NCBI GenBank assembly: GCA_963978905.1
Contig: OZ022259.1
Location: 25,332,068 to 25,396,067 of the forward strand
DNA: 64,000 nucleotides
Reading direction: 5' to 3'
From: Trichostrongylus colubriformis
Taxonomy: Eukaryota; Nematoda; Chromadorea; Rhabditida; Trichostrongylidae
Shown here: positions 30,957-43,200 of the stretch, one piece after another
How positions within the stretch are numbered: the stretch's first letter is position 1
Layout of the letters: every line of letters starts with the position of its first letter
Program-made: the position numbers and the translations under genes
Notes under the pieces: generated by a model
What the model saw: the letters and a program-made list of their open reading frames with translations, nothing else
Told to the model about the DNA's origin: nothing
The model's database searches: none

Positions 30957-32096
30957 AGGCTGCGTTCATACTGAATTGAATGAGAGTTTTGGCGCATCCG
31001 CGTGATGTGAAATGTACGTATCGATCGAGAAAATAGGCGCATTTGCGCATACGCGATTTGAGAGAATTGGCGGATTCGCGTGATGGATAAGATACATATC
31101 GATTGAAAAAAGCGAGAGTATTGGCGGATCGGCGCATCGGCGCATCCGCGATTCGAGAGAATTGGCGCATTCGCGTGATGGATAAGATACGCATTGAGGC
31201 TGCGTTCATACCAAATTGAATGAGAGTTTTGGCGCATTCGCGTCATTCATGAGATACATATCGATCGGAAAATGAGAGTATTGGCGCATTAGCGTATCGG
31301 CGCATTCGCGTCATCCATAAGATACGTATCGATCTAGAAAATGAGAGTACTGGCGCATCGGCGCATTGGCGGATCGGCGCATGGGCGCATCCGCGATTTG
31401 AGAGAATTGGCGCATTCGCGTGATTGATAACATACATATCGATCGAAAAAGTGAGAGTATTGGCGCATCGGCGCATTGGCGGATCGGCGCATGGGCGCAT
31501 CCGCGATTTGAGAGAATTGGCGCATTCGCGTGATTGATAACATACATATCGATCGAAAAAGTGAGAGTATTGGCGCATCGGCGCACTGGCGTATCGGCGC
31601 ATCCGCGCATCCGCGATTTGAGAGAATTGGCGCATTTGCGTGATGGATAGGATACATATCGATTGAAAAATGAGATATTGGCGCATCCGCGATTTTGGAT
31701 ATTTGCCATAAGAGAAAAAGATCAAGAAATGAAAAGAGAAGAAAAAGAAATCAACCGCACGTTGGCACGTGCCGCGTTCAAAAGGGTGACGTGGCACGCC
31801 ATTTCTCTCAAATCGCGGATGCGCCGATGCGCCAAAACTCTCATTCGATTTGGTATGAACGCAACCTGATTGAAAAATGAGAGTATTGGCGCATCCGCGA
31901 TTTTGGATATTTGCCATTGCAGATACCGACTTTCGATAAGATATGGAAAAATCAAGAAATGGAAGGAGGAGAAAAAGAAATCAACTGCACGCGTTCAACG
32001 AGCGCTTTGCTAGAGTGACGTGGCACGCCAAAAACCTCAAATCGCGGATGCGCCGATGCGCCAAAACTCTCTTTCAATTTGGTATGAACGCAGCCC
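30957..32096. repeat. Nested MITEs with 110-bp GCGCAT-rich tandem array
   Basis: GGCTGCGTTCATAC starts at 30959 and 31199 and complementary GTATGAACGCA(A/G)CC ends near 31867 and 32095 mark at least two nested elements with AATTGAATGAGAGTTTTGGC subterminal sequence. Inside, the unit starting CCGCGATTTGAGAGAATTGG recurs at 31391, 31501 and 31611, an exact 110-bp period, with variable numbers of 9-10-bp GGCGCAT(C/T)(G/C) steps. Long minus-strand frames here (31243-31917 and overlaps) are by-products of the period, not genes. Confidence 0.8.
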
Positions 32097-32098
32097 TA

Positions 32099-32222
32099 GG
32101 CATTGTTCATAGTTCGCAATTCAGGCGATCGCCTGAATCACTTAATCAATATATACCTTTTCCTCTCCGCCTGAATCGCGCGATCCACGCGATCGCCTGA
32201 GTCGCGAACTATGAACAATGCC
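32099..32222. mobile_element. Short palindromic MITE (relative of 4427-4702)
   Basis: Ends GGCATTGTTCATAGTTCGC and GCGAACTATGAACAATGCC with the same GCGATCGCC and aatcacttaatcaatatat modules as the 4.4-kb copy. Confidence 0.75.
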
Positions 32223-32454
32223 TTAGCCATACTCGCAACTTTCCGCGGCTTCTGCAATTTTAGATGATAAAATATTTTCCAAACTCCTGTACTTGAACCG
32301 CTCTCAGGTGCGTGACTCTGTTCCTAAAAATGCTAACCCCTAATAACTAAAGTATTGGATAAGGAAGACAAGTGCACTTTAAATTTCGAAATCTTGTTGT
32401 GTGCAACAGACTCCCCATGTGTGGGCTCCTCCCATAAGCAAGTACAACCCATTT

Positions 32455-32583
32455 CGGAGCGCCTGTTAGGGCGTGGCCTACGGACTTGGGTGACAGTGCA
32501 TCAAACTCTTTCACTCTGCCACACACTCACTCTCGCCACTAACCCATGTTCGTAGGCCACGCCCTATCAGGCGCTCCGAGATG
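32455..32583. mobile_element. 130-bp hairpin MITE
   Basis: CGGAGCGCCTGTTAGGGCGT pairs with acgccctatcaggcgctccg, enclosing a cactctgccacacactcactctc interior. A one-sided relative occurs at about 47868-47960. Confidence 0.7.
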
Positions 32584-34252
32584 AAGTATACGTCATTTGG
32601 CTGCGTATCACCGCCACACCCACGAATCCGCTCATTTCCCATGGATATTTAGCCATACGCATGTCGCACGACATGTCCACGCAAAGATCAAAATTTGTGT
32701 TGACGGGGCTCATTTGTCGGATTTTCGACCGCTTCATATCTTTTCGTTTCACTGCCCATTATCTTATTGAACGGACAACTAAATAATCGCTCTTGTTAGT
32801 CTCATGAACTCTAAGGATGCAGATTTGTCTAGTTATCCTTGTTATGATCCATGAGTTCCTTTCCATTGCTTTTACTCTCCCGATACGTGTCGACGCTGGG
32901 AGACGGCTGTCTCTTCCTTAACACTTTTGATTAATTTTCTCTATTTCTTTGCCCGATTATTCTCTTTAGGATAAATCGACAAATCTGGCGTATTATATGT
33001 ATGTGCCATACTCTAGTAAAAGAGAATTAACACACAGCTTAATACATCGAACGCTCAACACTCCTCCCCCTCTTTGCATATCAACTCAAGTAAAAGATCA
33101 ACCAATTGGTTATTTCCAACAACTTCAACTTATTCTACACTTTTCATATCTTCTTTCATTGATTGACATATTTCTATGTTCTCATTTCCATTCCACTTCT
33201 TCGATGCATTGGCCAAGAAGCCTTGCAATGTACTGACCGTCTTGCTGGGATTGTGTTGTTAGAAAGACTTGCTGAATAATACTTTCGAACAACAAGTTTG
33301 ATATTTGGGAGTCACTTCCGTAAAAAATCTGAGCTTTACTCGCGGCTCCTAGCTTGACATTAATTTTTTTTTCGATAGCGCCATTTGTCATTCTTTAGCA
33401 TCACTTCACTTTAATAACAGAGTTTCATCCAAATATTCATTTAAAAGCTACAGGTAGCATTATTTGGGTTAGTGACTGCAATCGTGACATTTATTTTTCA
33501 GTCCACTCAGCTCGGCACTGAGTAGCTGCCACCGCCGTTTTTGTTCATTTTAGTCACCCGTGCGCTAAGCGGTGTCAGACTAAATGAATATCATGTTCTC
33601 AATCGGAACCGTAAAACACATCCATAGACAAGGTTTCGGCAAACATAGCTTTTACTGCTGTGGTAATCGCAGTAAGCTTAAGGCCTGAATCTATTTCTCG
33701 AACGTGTAGTATCGAAACACCAATGAAGAAAGACACCGGGAGGTTGCAATTTTGACCTACTGAAGCGCCTGCAGTTCCTTAGGTAGCACACATTGCACGC
33801 ACTACACTTTGCTAAGACGTCGAGTGTGAATTCAATAGATTATTTCTCACGTACATCTTTTTCTTACCCTTTCGTTTATTTTAAAATTAATTGTTTCATT
33901 TGATTGCTGTTGTTTGTTACTGCACTTATTTCACATCATCATGAATAAATGAAATACACCCTACGAGACAACAAATGACATCTTCCACAGCAAGAAGACG
34001 ATCATTTCTTCCCATCTTCCTCTTTCTCCCGACGCCTCCCGGTTCCTTTAATCTTAATTCTGGTCGGTGACATTTACTCACAAAAAACCTAGGCTACCAA
34101 GTGTGAGCCTTGCTGGGCGGTCCTTCTCGACAGTTTTCGTCTGAGATTTGCCCTACTCTTCACCCTTGTTCAATGATTTGTTTGTTTTAATAATGCTAAG
34201 CCAATGAGCTTTTGAAATTGCATTTTCGTCATCCAATTCTTCTGCGATTGAC
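32584..34252. other. Intergenic, no confident gene
   Basis: Minus-strand frames at 32567-32752 and 33182-33391 (61 and 69 aa) are open but lack partner exons, domains or start context. No repeat termini were seen except low-complexity tracts. The stretch may be intron 1 of the ATR gene if exon 1 is at 30.3 kb. Confidence 0.35.
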
Positions 34253-34501
34253 ATGGAGATAAAATCTTCTGGGGCTCACCAAACTATAGTGGGAGCTCAT
34301 GTGGACCAGACCACGTCGTACCTAAACCATCAATATTCGGTTGAACGGTTCAGAAGTAATCACTTCGATGTTGGTTATGGCTACCGATGGCCAAGTGAAG
34401 AAACTTTCAAAGGCTGTGATCTGCAAGGATTATCGGATAAGACGAGTTGGGAGCTATTGAACAGAGTGTATAAAATTTTATATGGTTTTGGGAAATTCTA
34501 A
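34253..34501 (+). CDS. Hypothetical 82-aa ORF
   Basis: An intact frame from ATG 34253 to TAA 34501, composition protein-like (VGYGYRWPSEETFKGCD in the middle), followed directly by repeat DNA from about 34560. I do not recognise it. There are no paired splice sites in phase. It may be chance or a fragment of a mobile element. Confidence 0.2.
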   Translation: MEIKSSGAHQTIVGAHVDQTTSYLNHQYSVERFRSNHFDVGYGYRWPSEETFKGCDLQGLSDKTSWELLNRVYKILYGFGKF

Positions 34502-34559
34502 AAGAAGAAAAAGTAATGCCACACAAATTGTTCCCAACTCGGTCACCCTTTATTCATAG

Positions 34560-35257
34560 CCAGTTTGCTGGCGCACACTACTGTACGCGAAACACCATGT
34601 GCACCAGGTCGATCGGAATCGCTCTTTTCCTTGAGGAGAGTATACTTCAGTGCACGCCCCGCCCACCGTGCGCGGAGCTTCACTTGGTCCATGTGAGGTC
34701 TTCACTTCCCGTCCCATGCTCCACAGATCGTTTCCATGTAAATTCCAACCCCCGTCCACCACTACAACAATTTTCGAGCTGTCAACGGAACATTCCATTG
34801 GACTCCCAGCCCATCGTGAGCGCGGCTTAACATGGTCCATGTGTGCCCTTCACTTCTCGTCGCATGGGCTACCCATCCCAAACCTGTCCCTATATCCATA
34901 TTGTTTTTATGTAACAACTAAGCTCCGCCCACCACTACAAATGCTCCGCCCAATGTGCTCAGTATTTGCTTCGGGACCTTCAGAAGTTCACCGCTGACCT
35001 TGATCCATTTCTCCCCACATTTGGGGCACATTTGAACCCAATAAACAATTTTTGGTGTGAAAACGAAACATTAGAGAATGCGCTCCGCTCACCGTGTGCG
35101 AAGCTCAACTTGGTCCATTTGTGGTGTTCACTTTGTCCCATGCCCTACCCAAACCACACTTTTTCCCATCTTCACAGGTCATTTCATATAATACCTGATT
35201 TCCTGACAGACGAAGGAATGGACGCAGGGACGTACAGACAGACGAAGCGCATTATAC
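34560..35257. repeat. Dispersed repeat of CCCGCCCACCGTG type, copy 1
   Basis: It starts with a short inverted motif around gcgcacactactgtacgcgaaacacc, contains repeated gccc-accgtg-gc-ggagcttcacttggtccatgtg units and ends in a gacagac-rich tail (35206-35243). The same order is seen at 40960-41500. Confidence 0.65.
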
Positions 35258-35520
35258 AGTGCTCTGCAAAATGATACAGCCACCTATAAATTACCCAAGA
35301 ACTCTGTTTGCAGTGTGATTCAAAAAAAGTCTTCAAGTAAAAGATGTAGCCAGTGTCGACGCGCATTCGCGCATCAACATCTAATTGTAGCCGAAAAAAA
35401 AACAAAAATTTTCCCTTCATTTGTTTAGAAAATGTCGCTTTTCCCATTCTGCAAAATGATACAGCCACTGAACAGATTGACGCATTCGTCAGCCGAGAAA
35501 CAACGAAAAAGAGATCATAC
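35258..35520 (+). mobile_element. Left end of a Tc1-like transposon
   Basis: It begins CAGTGCTCTGCAAAATGATA preceded by TATA. The start CAGTGCT is shared with Tc1-family termini. The inner repeat tgcaaaatgatacagccac recurs about 185 bp further in (35450), an IR/DR arrangement as in several Tc1-type elements. The complementary right end is at 39474-39731. Confidence 0.7.
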
Positions 35521-35559
35521 TTTGTATATAAAGCAGATACTCTATATATTATATAAAGC

Positions 35560-38400
35560 AGAAGTTTGGTGTGTTTGTTTGTCTGTCTGTGTGTGTGTGT
35601 CTGTCTGTCTGCGCACCGCATAATGCATTCTTAACTGAACTGCTGTCTGGAGAGGTCGGGCAACTTGGAATTGGGTAGAGGCTTGCCTAAGCGTACAGAG
35701 CACATAAGAACTAAGCCTAGCTCCGCCCACCGGGGGCGGGGCTTGCGTGGAAATCTGCTCACCACATAATGCATTCTTAACTAAACTGCTGTCCGGAGAG
35801 GTCGCGCAAGTTGGAATTGGGTCGGGGCTGACCTAAAGGTACAGAGCACATAAGAACTAGGCCTAGCTCCGCCCACTGTAGGCGGGGCTTGCGCGAAAGC
35901 TGCCGGTGCTCAAATTTGAGTCCACGCTCAGGTTCCAAAAGTCAGGCAAGCTAGGATCGGGCCTGTAGAGGTGGGGCAAGCTAGGGATGGGTTGGGATAA
36001 GCCAAAATATACGGGGCACATGAGAGGCAAGTTAGAAATGGAATCAAATCCATTACTCATAAATAAACCAGAGATTTGGTGTATTTGTGTGTGTGTGCGT
36101 GTGTGTCCGTTTGTTTGTCACATAATCCGCTCTCAACTTAACTGCAATGTGGAAAGGACGGGGATGGGTAGGGGTTGACCAGGGATGGGTGGGGGTTGAC
36201 CAAAGTGTACGAAGCTCATCAAGAACTAAGCCTAGCTCCGCCCACCATGGACGGGGCTTGCGCTGAAATCGATGGGTGGTCAAATTTAAGTCCTCGCCCG
36301 GGTTCCAAAAATCGGGAAGGTCAGGAATGGGTCTGTTGAGGTCGTGCGAGTAAGGACTGGGTAGGGACTGACCAAAGTGTTGGGAGCACACAAGAAACAA
36401 GTTATGAACGGGCCTGTAGAGATAGGGCAAGTTAGGATAGCGTAGGAGCCAACACATGTGTACGGAGCACGTAAGTTCTAAGCCTAGCTCCGCCCACCAT
36501 GGGTGGGGTTCGCGCCAAAATCGATGTATAAACGAATTTAGGTCCTCCTCAGGTGCTGAAAATCGGGCAATTTTAGGAGAGGGTCTGTTGAAGTCGCGCA
36601 AGTAAGGACTGGGTAGGGACTGACAAAGCGTAGGGAGAACACAACAAACAAATTAGAGACGGGCCTGTGGAGGTCGGGCAGGTTATGATTGGGTAGGGGC
36701 CAACCCATGGGCCCCTACCCAATCATAACCTGCCAACCTGTACAGAGTACATGAGTTCTAGGCCTACACCCACCATAATTCCATTATTAGTACCACACTC
36801 AGAAAGTAGCTGTTTGTCCCCGGTTACCATTAGGAAGTGATGTGCTGCATCCAGTTAGCCAGTATTTCTCCTAGAACTGATACATGCACGTCCGAAGCTT
36901 CTGATCTTTCAAAGTCAACAACTACGGAGCGCCACTGAGCTCACGAAGAGACACCTCCGACTGCTGCCCCTCCTTTTACATGTCTCGCTCCTCTTCGATT
37001 GTGCCTTACACACTTGGATCGACGGTGGGAAGGGGGTCTTATTTTTTGGATTTTTTAGCCGTTCTGCTCCATCTTCCCTACTTTCGTACTCCTGAATGCT
37101 TCGATTCGCTTTTTATGTTCGGATTCTGTCATTCTTTGAGGGGGATCTGCCTTTAGTGGGCAGGGGTTGTAAGTGGGTATGGCGTCTCTTAGTTTCAACC
37201 AGAGCTGATGGAGATTTGCTTACAATAAATACAAGCCGCATATTATCCATTCCCTGCTGCAATGTATGCTCCCCTCTACACAGGGCCTATTCCTGCTGCA
37301 ATGCGCGCGGAGCGCGCATGCGAAAGTCGGCTCGCCGCGCTAGCGATGAGCCGAAAGACGCTGCTTGCAACAAAACAGAAAACCGAGGAGCCACCCTGCG
37401 AGGGCGGCAAAGCCGCCCCACGAGGATTGGCCGGCGAAGCCGAGGTCAGGAAAGGGTCTGTTAAGGTCGTGCAAGTAAGGACCGGGTAGGGACTACCAAT
37501 GTGTAGCGAGCTCACAACAAAAAATTAGGAACGGGCCTGGAGAGGTCGGACAAGTTAGGATTGGGTAGGGTCCAACCCATGTGTACGAAGTACATACGTT
37601 CTAATACTAGCCCCGTCCACCAGAGGCGGGGCCTGCGTCGAAATTGATGGGTGAATTTGAGTCTTGAGTTCCAAAAATCGGGAAGATCAGGAATGGGTCT
37701 GTTGAGGTCGTACAAGCAAGGACTGGGTAGGGACTACCAAACCGTAGGCACACAACAAAAAATTAGGAACGGGTCTGATGCCGAATCGATGGGTGCTCGA
37801 ACTTAAGTCTTCACTTGGGTTCCAAAATCGGGAAGGTTAGGAAAGGGTCTGTTGAGGTCGTGCAAGTAAGGACTGGGTAGGGACTACCAAAGCGCATGGA
37901 GCACACAACAAGCAAGTTAGGAACGGTCTGATGCCGAAACTGATGGTTGCTCGAATTCAAATCTTCACATGGGTTCCAAAAATCGGGAGGGTCAGGAATG
38001 GGTCTGGGGCAAGTTGGGGTTCGATAGAGACCAACCAAAGCGTAGGGATAACACAACAAACAAATTAGGGACGGGCCTGGAGAGGTCGGGCAAGTTAGAA
38101 TTGTGTGGGAGCCAACCCATGTGTACAAAGTACACAATTTCTAGGTCTGGCTCCGCCATGATTCCAATATCACTACTATATTCACTAAGTAGCTGTTTGT
38201 CCTCGGTTAAAATTGGGAAGCGAAGTGTTATAATCCGGTGTACTCTCGGCATTGAGTTAAGGCCAACCTTTCTTCTACAACTGATACATGCATGTCCTCT
38301 CGAAGCTTTTAATCTCCTAAAGTCAACTACTACGGAGCCCCTCCGAGTTCACGAAGAGACACATCCAACTGCTGCCGCTCTCAGGAGGGTTGGCCGGCGT
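35560..38400. repeat. Diverged array of GGGCAAGTTAGGA-type units
   Basis: The array opens with a (TG/TC)n microsatellite at 35575-35615. It is followed by at least seven diverged copies of a unit containing cctagctccgcccacc, ggttccaaaaatcgggaag and gggcaagttaggattgggtagggg. A palindromic break lies at 36690-36735. The long frames reading through it on either strand are repeat by-products. A (TG)n start recurs at 36080 and again at 47800. Confidence 0.7.
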
Positions 38401-38421
38401 CAGCCGGCCAACCCGACTGGT

Positions 38422-39470
38422 AAATGCTGATTTTGCGATCATATGGTCCTCTATTGCTTCGAATAGCCACAAATTTTGATGATATAGGTCCATATGAAGA
38501 TTTTCAGAATGTTTTTAGACCACATGCTGCCACGCTTCGATGGCAGCGTCTTTAAACTCCCTGAATCCTTCCAATCGGTCTGAATTCTTTTCCCCATGAA
38601 TTCTTACATAATCTTCCATCAGGTAAAGATCGGAGCCGTTCGTCATCCGGGTCAAAAGGTCTATTCGGTGACGGGCTCACCATGATCGAGTGTTCCAGTT
38701 GACATGGGATAGTCCGATAACTTACATGGAAACAAGATTTTGGTGAAGATTTCGATACGCATGACAAGAGAAGGGTACGGCGCAAAAGGGCTCGGTAATC
38801 GGATGGTTCATCCTTTCGAGAACGAAACAAAAATCCCGAAGATTTGTGGTCCCCACACCATGACACCTTCTTCTTTGAAGTTCTTGTGGAAAACTTAAGT
38901 TTGTCCCTCTTTCGATAGTGCCGGTAGCCGTCGGGGACGTCATAGCTGAACCCTTTTTTCATCAGACAGAGCAATCTGAAAAAAAAAACAAAAGGGGAAA
39001 GGTGTACTAACTTGAGGGAATCTCCGGACAATTTCTCATGCTGTGAGATTAAATAGTCATTCGAATTTTTGTTTCGTTCTTGAAAGGATGAATCATCCGA
39101 TTACCGAGCCTTTTTGCGCCGTACCCTTCTCTTGTGATTCGAAATCTTCACCAAAATCTTGTTTACATGTAAGTTAATGGACCATCCCATGTCAACTGGA
39201 ACACTCGATCATGGTGAGCCCGTCACCGAAGGGACCTTCTGACCCGGATGACGAACGGCTCCGATCTTTACCTGATGGAAGATTATGTGGGAATTCATGG
39301 GAAAAAGAATTCAGACCGATTGGAAGGATTCAGGGAGTTTAAAGACGCTGTCATCGAAGCGTGGCAGCATGTGGTCTAAAAACATTCTGAAAATCTTTAT
39401 ATGGACCTATATCATCAAAATTTGTGGCTATTCGAAGCAATAGAGGACCATATGATCGCAAAATCAGCAT
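38422..39470 (-). mobile_element. Inverted-repeat body with Tc1 transposase relic
   Basis: Two arms of about 450-500 bp (start AAATGCTGATTTTGCGATCA, end TGATCGCAAAATCAGCATTT) flank a short centre near 39000. One frame through an arm reads EGFREFKDAAIEAWQHVV and later EAIEDHMIAKSAF, resembling the C-terminal tail of Tc1-type transposases (..F..VEELK.AI..AW.. motif). Adjacent to the right Tc1-like end, so it is probably that element's rearranged body. Confidence 0.6.
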
Positions 39471-39473
39471 TTA

Positions 39474-39731
39474 TCTCTTTTTCGTTGTTTCTCGGTTGAC
39501 GAGTGCGTCAATCTGTTCAGTGGCTGTATCATTTTGCAGAATGGGAAAAGCGACATTTCCTAAACAAATGAAGAGAAAATGTTTCTGTTTTTTTCGGCTA
39601 CAATTAGATGTTGATGCGCGAATGCGCGTCGACACTGGCTACATCTTTTACTTAGAGACTTTTTTTGAATCACACTGCAAACAGAGTTCTTGGGTAATTT
39701 ATAGGTGGCTGTATCATTTTGCAGAGCACTG
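39474..39731 (-). mobile_element. Right end of the Tc1-like transposon
   Basis: It ends in TATCATTTTGCAGAGCACTG followed by TATA, the complement of the 35258 terminus. The inner repeat lies about 190 bp inside (39517-39541). The terminal region of about 260 bp matches 35258-35520 base for base over long stretches. Confidence 0.7.
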
Positions 39732-39735
39732 TATA

Positions 39736-40271
39736 TAGTAGAAAACTTGCATTACGCGGGAGGGATCATTCTGTGGCACCTGTGGATGTTGAAAATGTGG
39801 ATCTATCGTAAGAATGCCGCGCGTAAAAGGTCGTGAGTAGATCAAGGACAAGCGTTAAAACCGCAGTCAAACTAAATGGTCGTGGTCTTAACTTTATGCT
39901 TTGCAACTGGGGGTTAGCGAAGAGAGGGTACAGGTGATGTCTATAGCTAATGGCGCTAATGAGCAGATTCTAAAGGGAAAAGGCTTATAATTGTTAGTGT
40001 CGAGTGCAACTCATTTCACTCGCACGGAGGTTTTTACCAGCACGTCTGCATCTGTTGGCTGATTGTGGCTGTGTGTATACTTCTCATTACATGCATATTG
40101 TATTGCTTACTAAATTTGATGGTGCTGCTCTCAAACTCCCTATTCCGGTCGGCTGTATTCACTTTCTGGTGCTTTATTGTATTTTTTCTTTTGTATTTCG
40201 GTATTAGGTGATGGTGGCTTCGCGTGTGGCTAGGATCAAGGCAAAGCTTTCCATTTTCAATAATATTGCAG
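39736..40271. other. No gene identified before the ATR exons
   Basis: An ATG at 40211 opens MVASRVARIK, but joining it to the 40272 exon would need a 31-base GC-AG intron, so it is not accepted as the start. Confidence 0.35.
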
Positions 40272-43200
40272 GATTTATCCTTTGTAACTCGTGCAGACGA
40301 ACATACATTATCAGCTGGAGACCTAGTGTGCGGGCTAAATTCCCCGATTTGTTGTTCACTTTTTGCTGCAGAAATCATGTCTTTGAAGGTACTTTTATCA
40401 ATGATTTCGTTTCAATAGAGTAGGTAGTACTGGATTGGTATGAAGATATTGAAAAAAGTCAAATTCAGATGTTGGAAGATCGATCCTCCACGGAATCGTC
40501 TTCACTGAACGCGGAAGTGCATCGGGATATTGTTTGTACTGAAAGACTTTTGAAATTTGGCGAGCGATTCTATCATACAACTGATCCTGAATTACGTCGG
40601 AGGTTCGTGTTTTTCAACAGTATGTCTCCAAAGGGGCACAATAAGGTTTACGGTGGAATTTCGCCCATGTGGGGCTCTATGGCCAGGTAGCGAGTGTACA
40701 GAAGGCAGGAAAGGGTTGCTTTCTGCTTTTCACTTGTCATAATCATAGCAGCAGAACTTTATAAGAATTTTGGTTCTCTTCCTCTTGAAGGTGGTAAGAT
40801 TTTCCAGTAGTCTTTTAATCATTTGTGATTTTGAATCTGAGTGGTCAATGGTCAACATTTATTGAATGGTAGGCTTCTCGTGGAATACTGGAAAAGGTTA
40901 CCTGATTCAACGAATTCGTAGGAGGGTAAAGCTGTGGTAAAGTATGCAGAAACCAAATGGCTGACGCACACTACTGTGTGCGAAACACCATGTGCGTCAG
41001 TAGGTCGATCGAAATTGCTCTTTTTCCTGGGAACAGACTGTCTGTGCACGCCCCGCCCACCGTGGAAGGGGCTTAACTTGGTTCATGTGTCGCCTACACT
41101 TCTTGTCCTATGCCCTACCCATACCACACTTGTCCCTATCTCTAGAGATCGTTTTTCATGTAACGTCTAAGCTCCGCCCATCACTACAAAAGCTCCGACC
41201 ACTATGCCCAGGATTCTTTCTTGACTTTCAGAAACTCATTCCGGATATTAACCCACCTTTAACCTCGTTTGAGGCATATTCGAATCCAATTAACAACTTA
41301 CAGTCTGAAACAGAACATCCCAGTGGCCCCGCCTACCGTGGGCGGAGCCTAACTTGGTTCGTGTGTGGTCTTCACTTCGTGTCCCATGACCTATCCATAC
41401 GACACTTGTCCCCTCCACAGGTCGTTTTTCATATAGTACCTAATTTAGTGACAGACGGAGGGACGGACGGACGTACAGACAGACGAAGCATTTTATATAT
41501 AGTAGGATATGAGAATCAAAAATGTGCGGTTTTCGAGGTCTTGTGTTTAATAGACTAAATTGAATTGGGTCATGGTCCAGCAATCCTGTACGATTACGTG
41601 AGGTCAAATCACGATTGCTCCTAAAAAACTCAGGTTCAGAATCGGGTCATGTTTCTTCGTATTTGTGAACTAGTGCAAATCATTCCTTGGTATGTGCTCC
41701 ATTACCTTCTTGTTTCTTCTTAGACTGGTGCACGACATAGTGGATACGATATACGAGACAATCGATTTGAAGTACGATAAAATGATCCGTGCTGATGCTT
41801 TGCTCACTTCATCCACTTTCGATGATCATAGACAGCAACTGGTGTTCATATTCACTTGTCTCGATCATTGTCATCAACTCGAGGAGCTTTCTGATGGCAG
41901 GTTTTCTCCACTATACCGCTTTATAAGCGCACCACTTCGGAAGGGGGAGGGGGCTGCAAAACCGTTGAGTATCACAAAAAAGTGCCAAAAATATTATTGT
42001 TTCAGATTTCATGAAGTGGATCATTGGTAGATTCATTCGCTCCCGAATGAGTATCGTGGTGAATGCTAAACTTGGAGGTTTTCTTCAAGAGAAGATCCTT
42101 CACCTGGCTGGTATGATTGGTGATAAAGATGCCTTCCTCCTTCATGTGGTTAAGCAGCTGGCTGGTATGTTTGCTATTTGTGGACCGCTTGTTTGTGAAA
42201 TACTCCCAATGCGTCGCAGTTTTTAACTTTGGACTTGCAATGTTGAAGTTTATATGATTTTGAGTGCCAGCTCGTGGATCTCATTGGTCTAGATCTAAAG
42301 TATCCGTTTTCTTTAGATCAGTAATTTGTATATTCTCGGATATACTTGTCGAATACGGTTAGGTTTACTATTATAGAAGCGGTCCAGCGCTCCGTGATAC
42401 CGCCGCCGATCTCCCGGTTGTTCGCCATTGCCTCTGCCGTGTCCGAGCTTCGCGCCTCGCGCGTGATAGCCATAGTTACTCTCGATCATCTAACAACCAT
42501 ATTACAAAATCCTAAGATTAGCTCGAATTTCTTTACCTTGCAGTAGTTTGTTCAGTGCTCATGGGCAAAAACATTGCATCGGCCGGGAATCGAACCCGGG
42601 CCGCCCGCGTGGCAGGCGAGCATTCTACCACTGAACCACCGATGCTCGAACTTAGAAGTCTGATCGTGTTATGTGAAAGAAGTTTTGTTGAACTAAAGTG
42701 AGCTTACATAGGAGAAGGTGATAAGTGTTTGACGAATGTTAGTCACGGTAAAGAAGGAAATCCAATTAAGTTTTACATAAGCAGCTTCAAATCAAGTTTG
42801 TGTTTTATTCTTTTACTCTGCGGTCACTTCGTGTGCAACGGGAAAAATTTTCATCAATCACAAAAGTGATGGAGTAAACGGAAAGTTTCAACAGGTTTAT
42901 TTTTATTTATTTCCTTTTTCAGCCTTAGCTGCTGGAGAAAATTCCATTGTTATCGGTGAAAGTACTGGGAAATACGAGTCAAAAGTTGTTCTCAACGACG
43001 TTTCTGATTGTCGTAGTACAGTATACTTATCGCTCTTGTAAGTGTTTATCATTAGGTTTGTAACATTTCGGAGTACCTTGCAGTTCTTCTGACTTCTTGA
43101 ATGTTCTTTGCATTTTCAGAGATATAATTAGCCATGTGAAGTTCAATTTCGGGTCGTTGCCTTGCAAGTTTCTGCAGTTGTTGTGGGTATCTCTTGTGAA

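Noticed and set aside
31243..31917. A 224-aa open frame on the minus strand, the longest in the window
   Set aside because: It reads through the 110-bp tandem array, and all frames of the array stay open because the unit lacks stops. The translation is only a reiteration of the repeat, with no splice context.
30955..32100. CRISPR-like regular repeats
   Set aside because: The spacing is regular but the 'spacers' are themselves diverged repeat units, and the host is a nematode genome. This is a tandem array in a MITE.
36053..36601. A 182-aa minus-strand open frame rich in Pro and Leu
   Set aside because: It lies in the diverged GC-box repeat array, the same peptide pattern recurs in other array units (37512-38252), and frames shift between units.
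38552..39031. A 159-aa minus-strand frame considered as an intact transposase
   Set aside because: Only the distal part resembles a Tc1-type tail in a neighbouring frame. The frame itself runs through one arm of an inverted repeat and lacks the DDE catalytic spacing.
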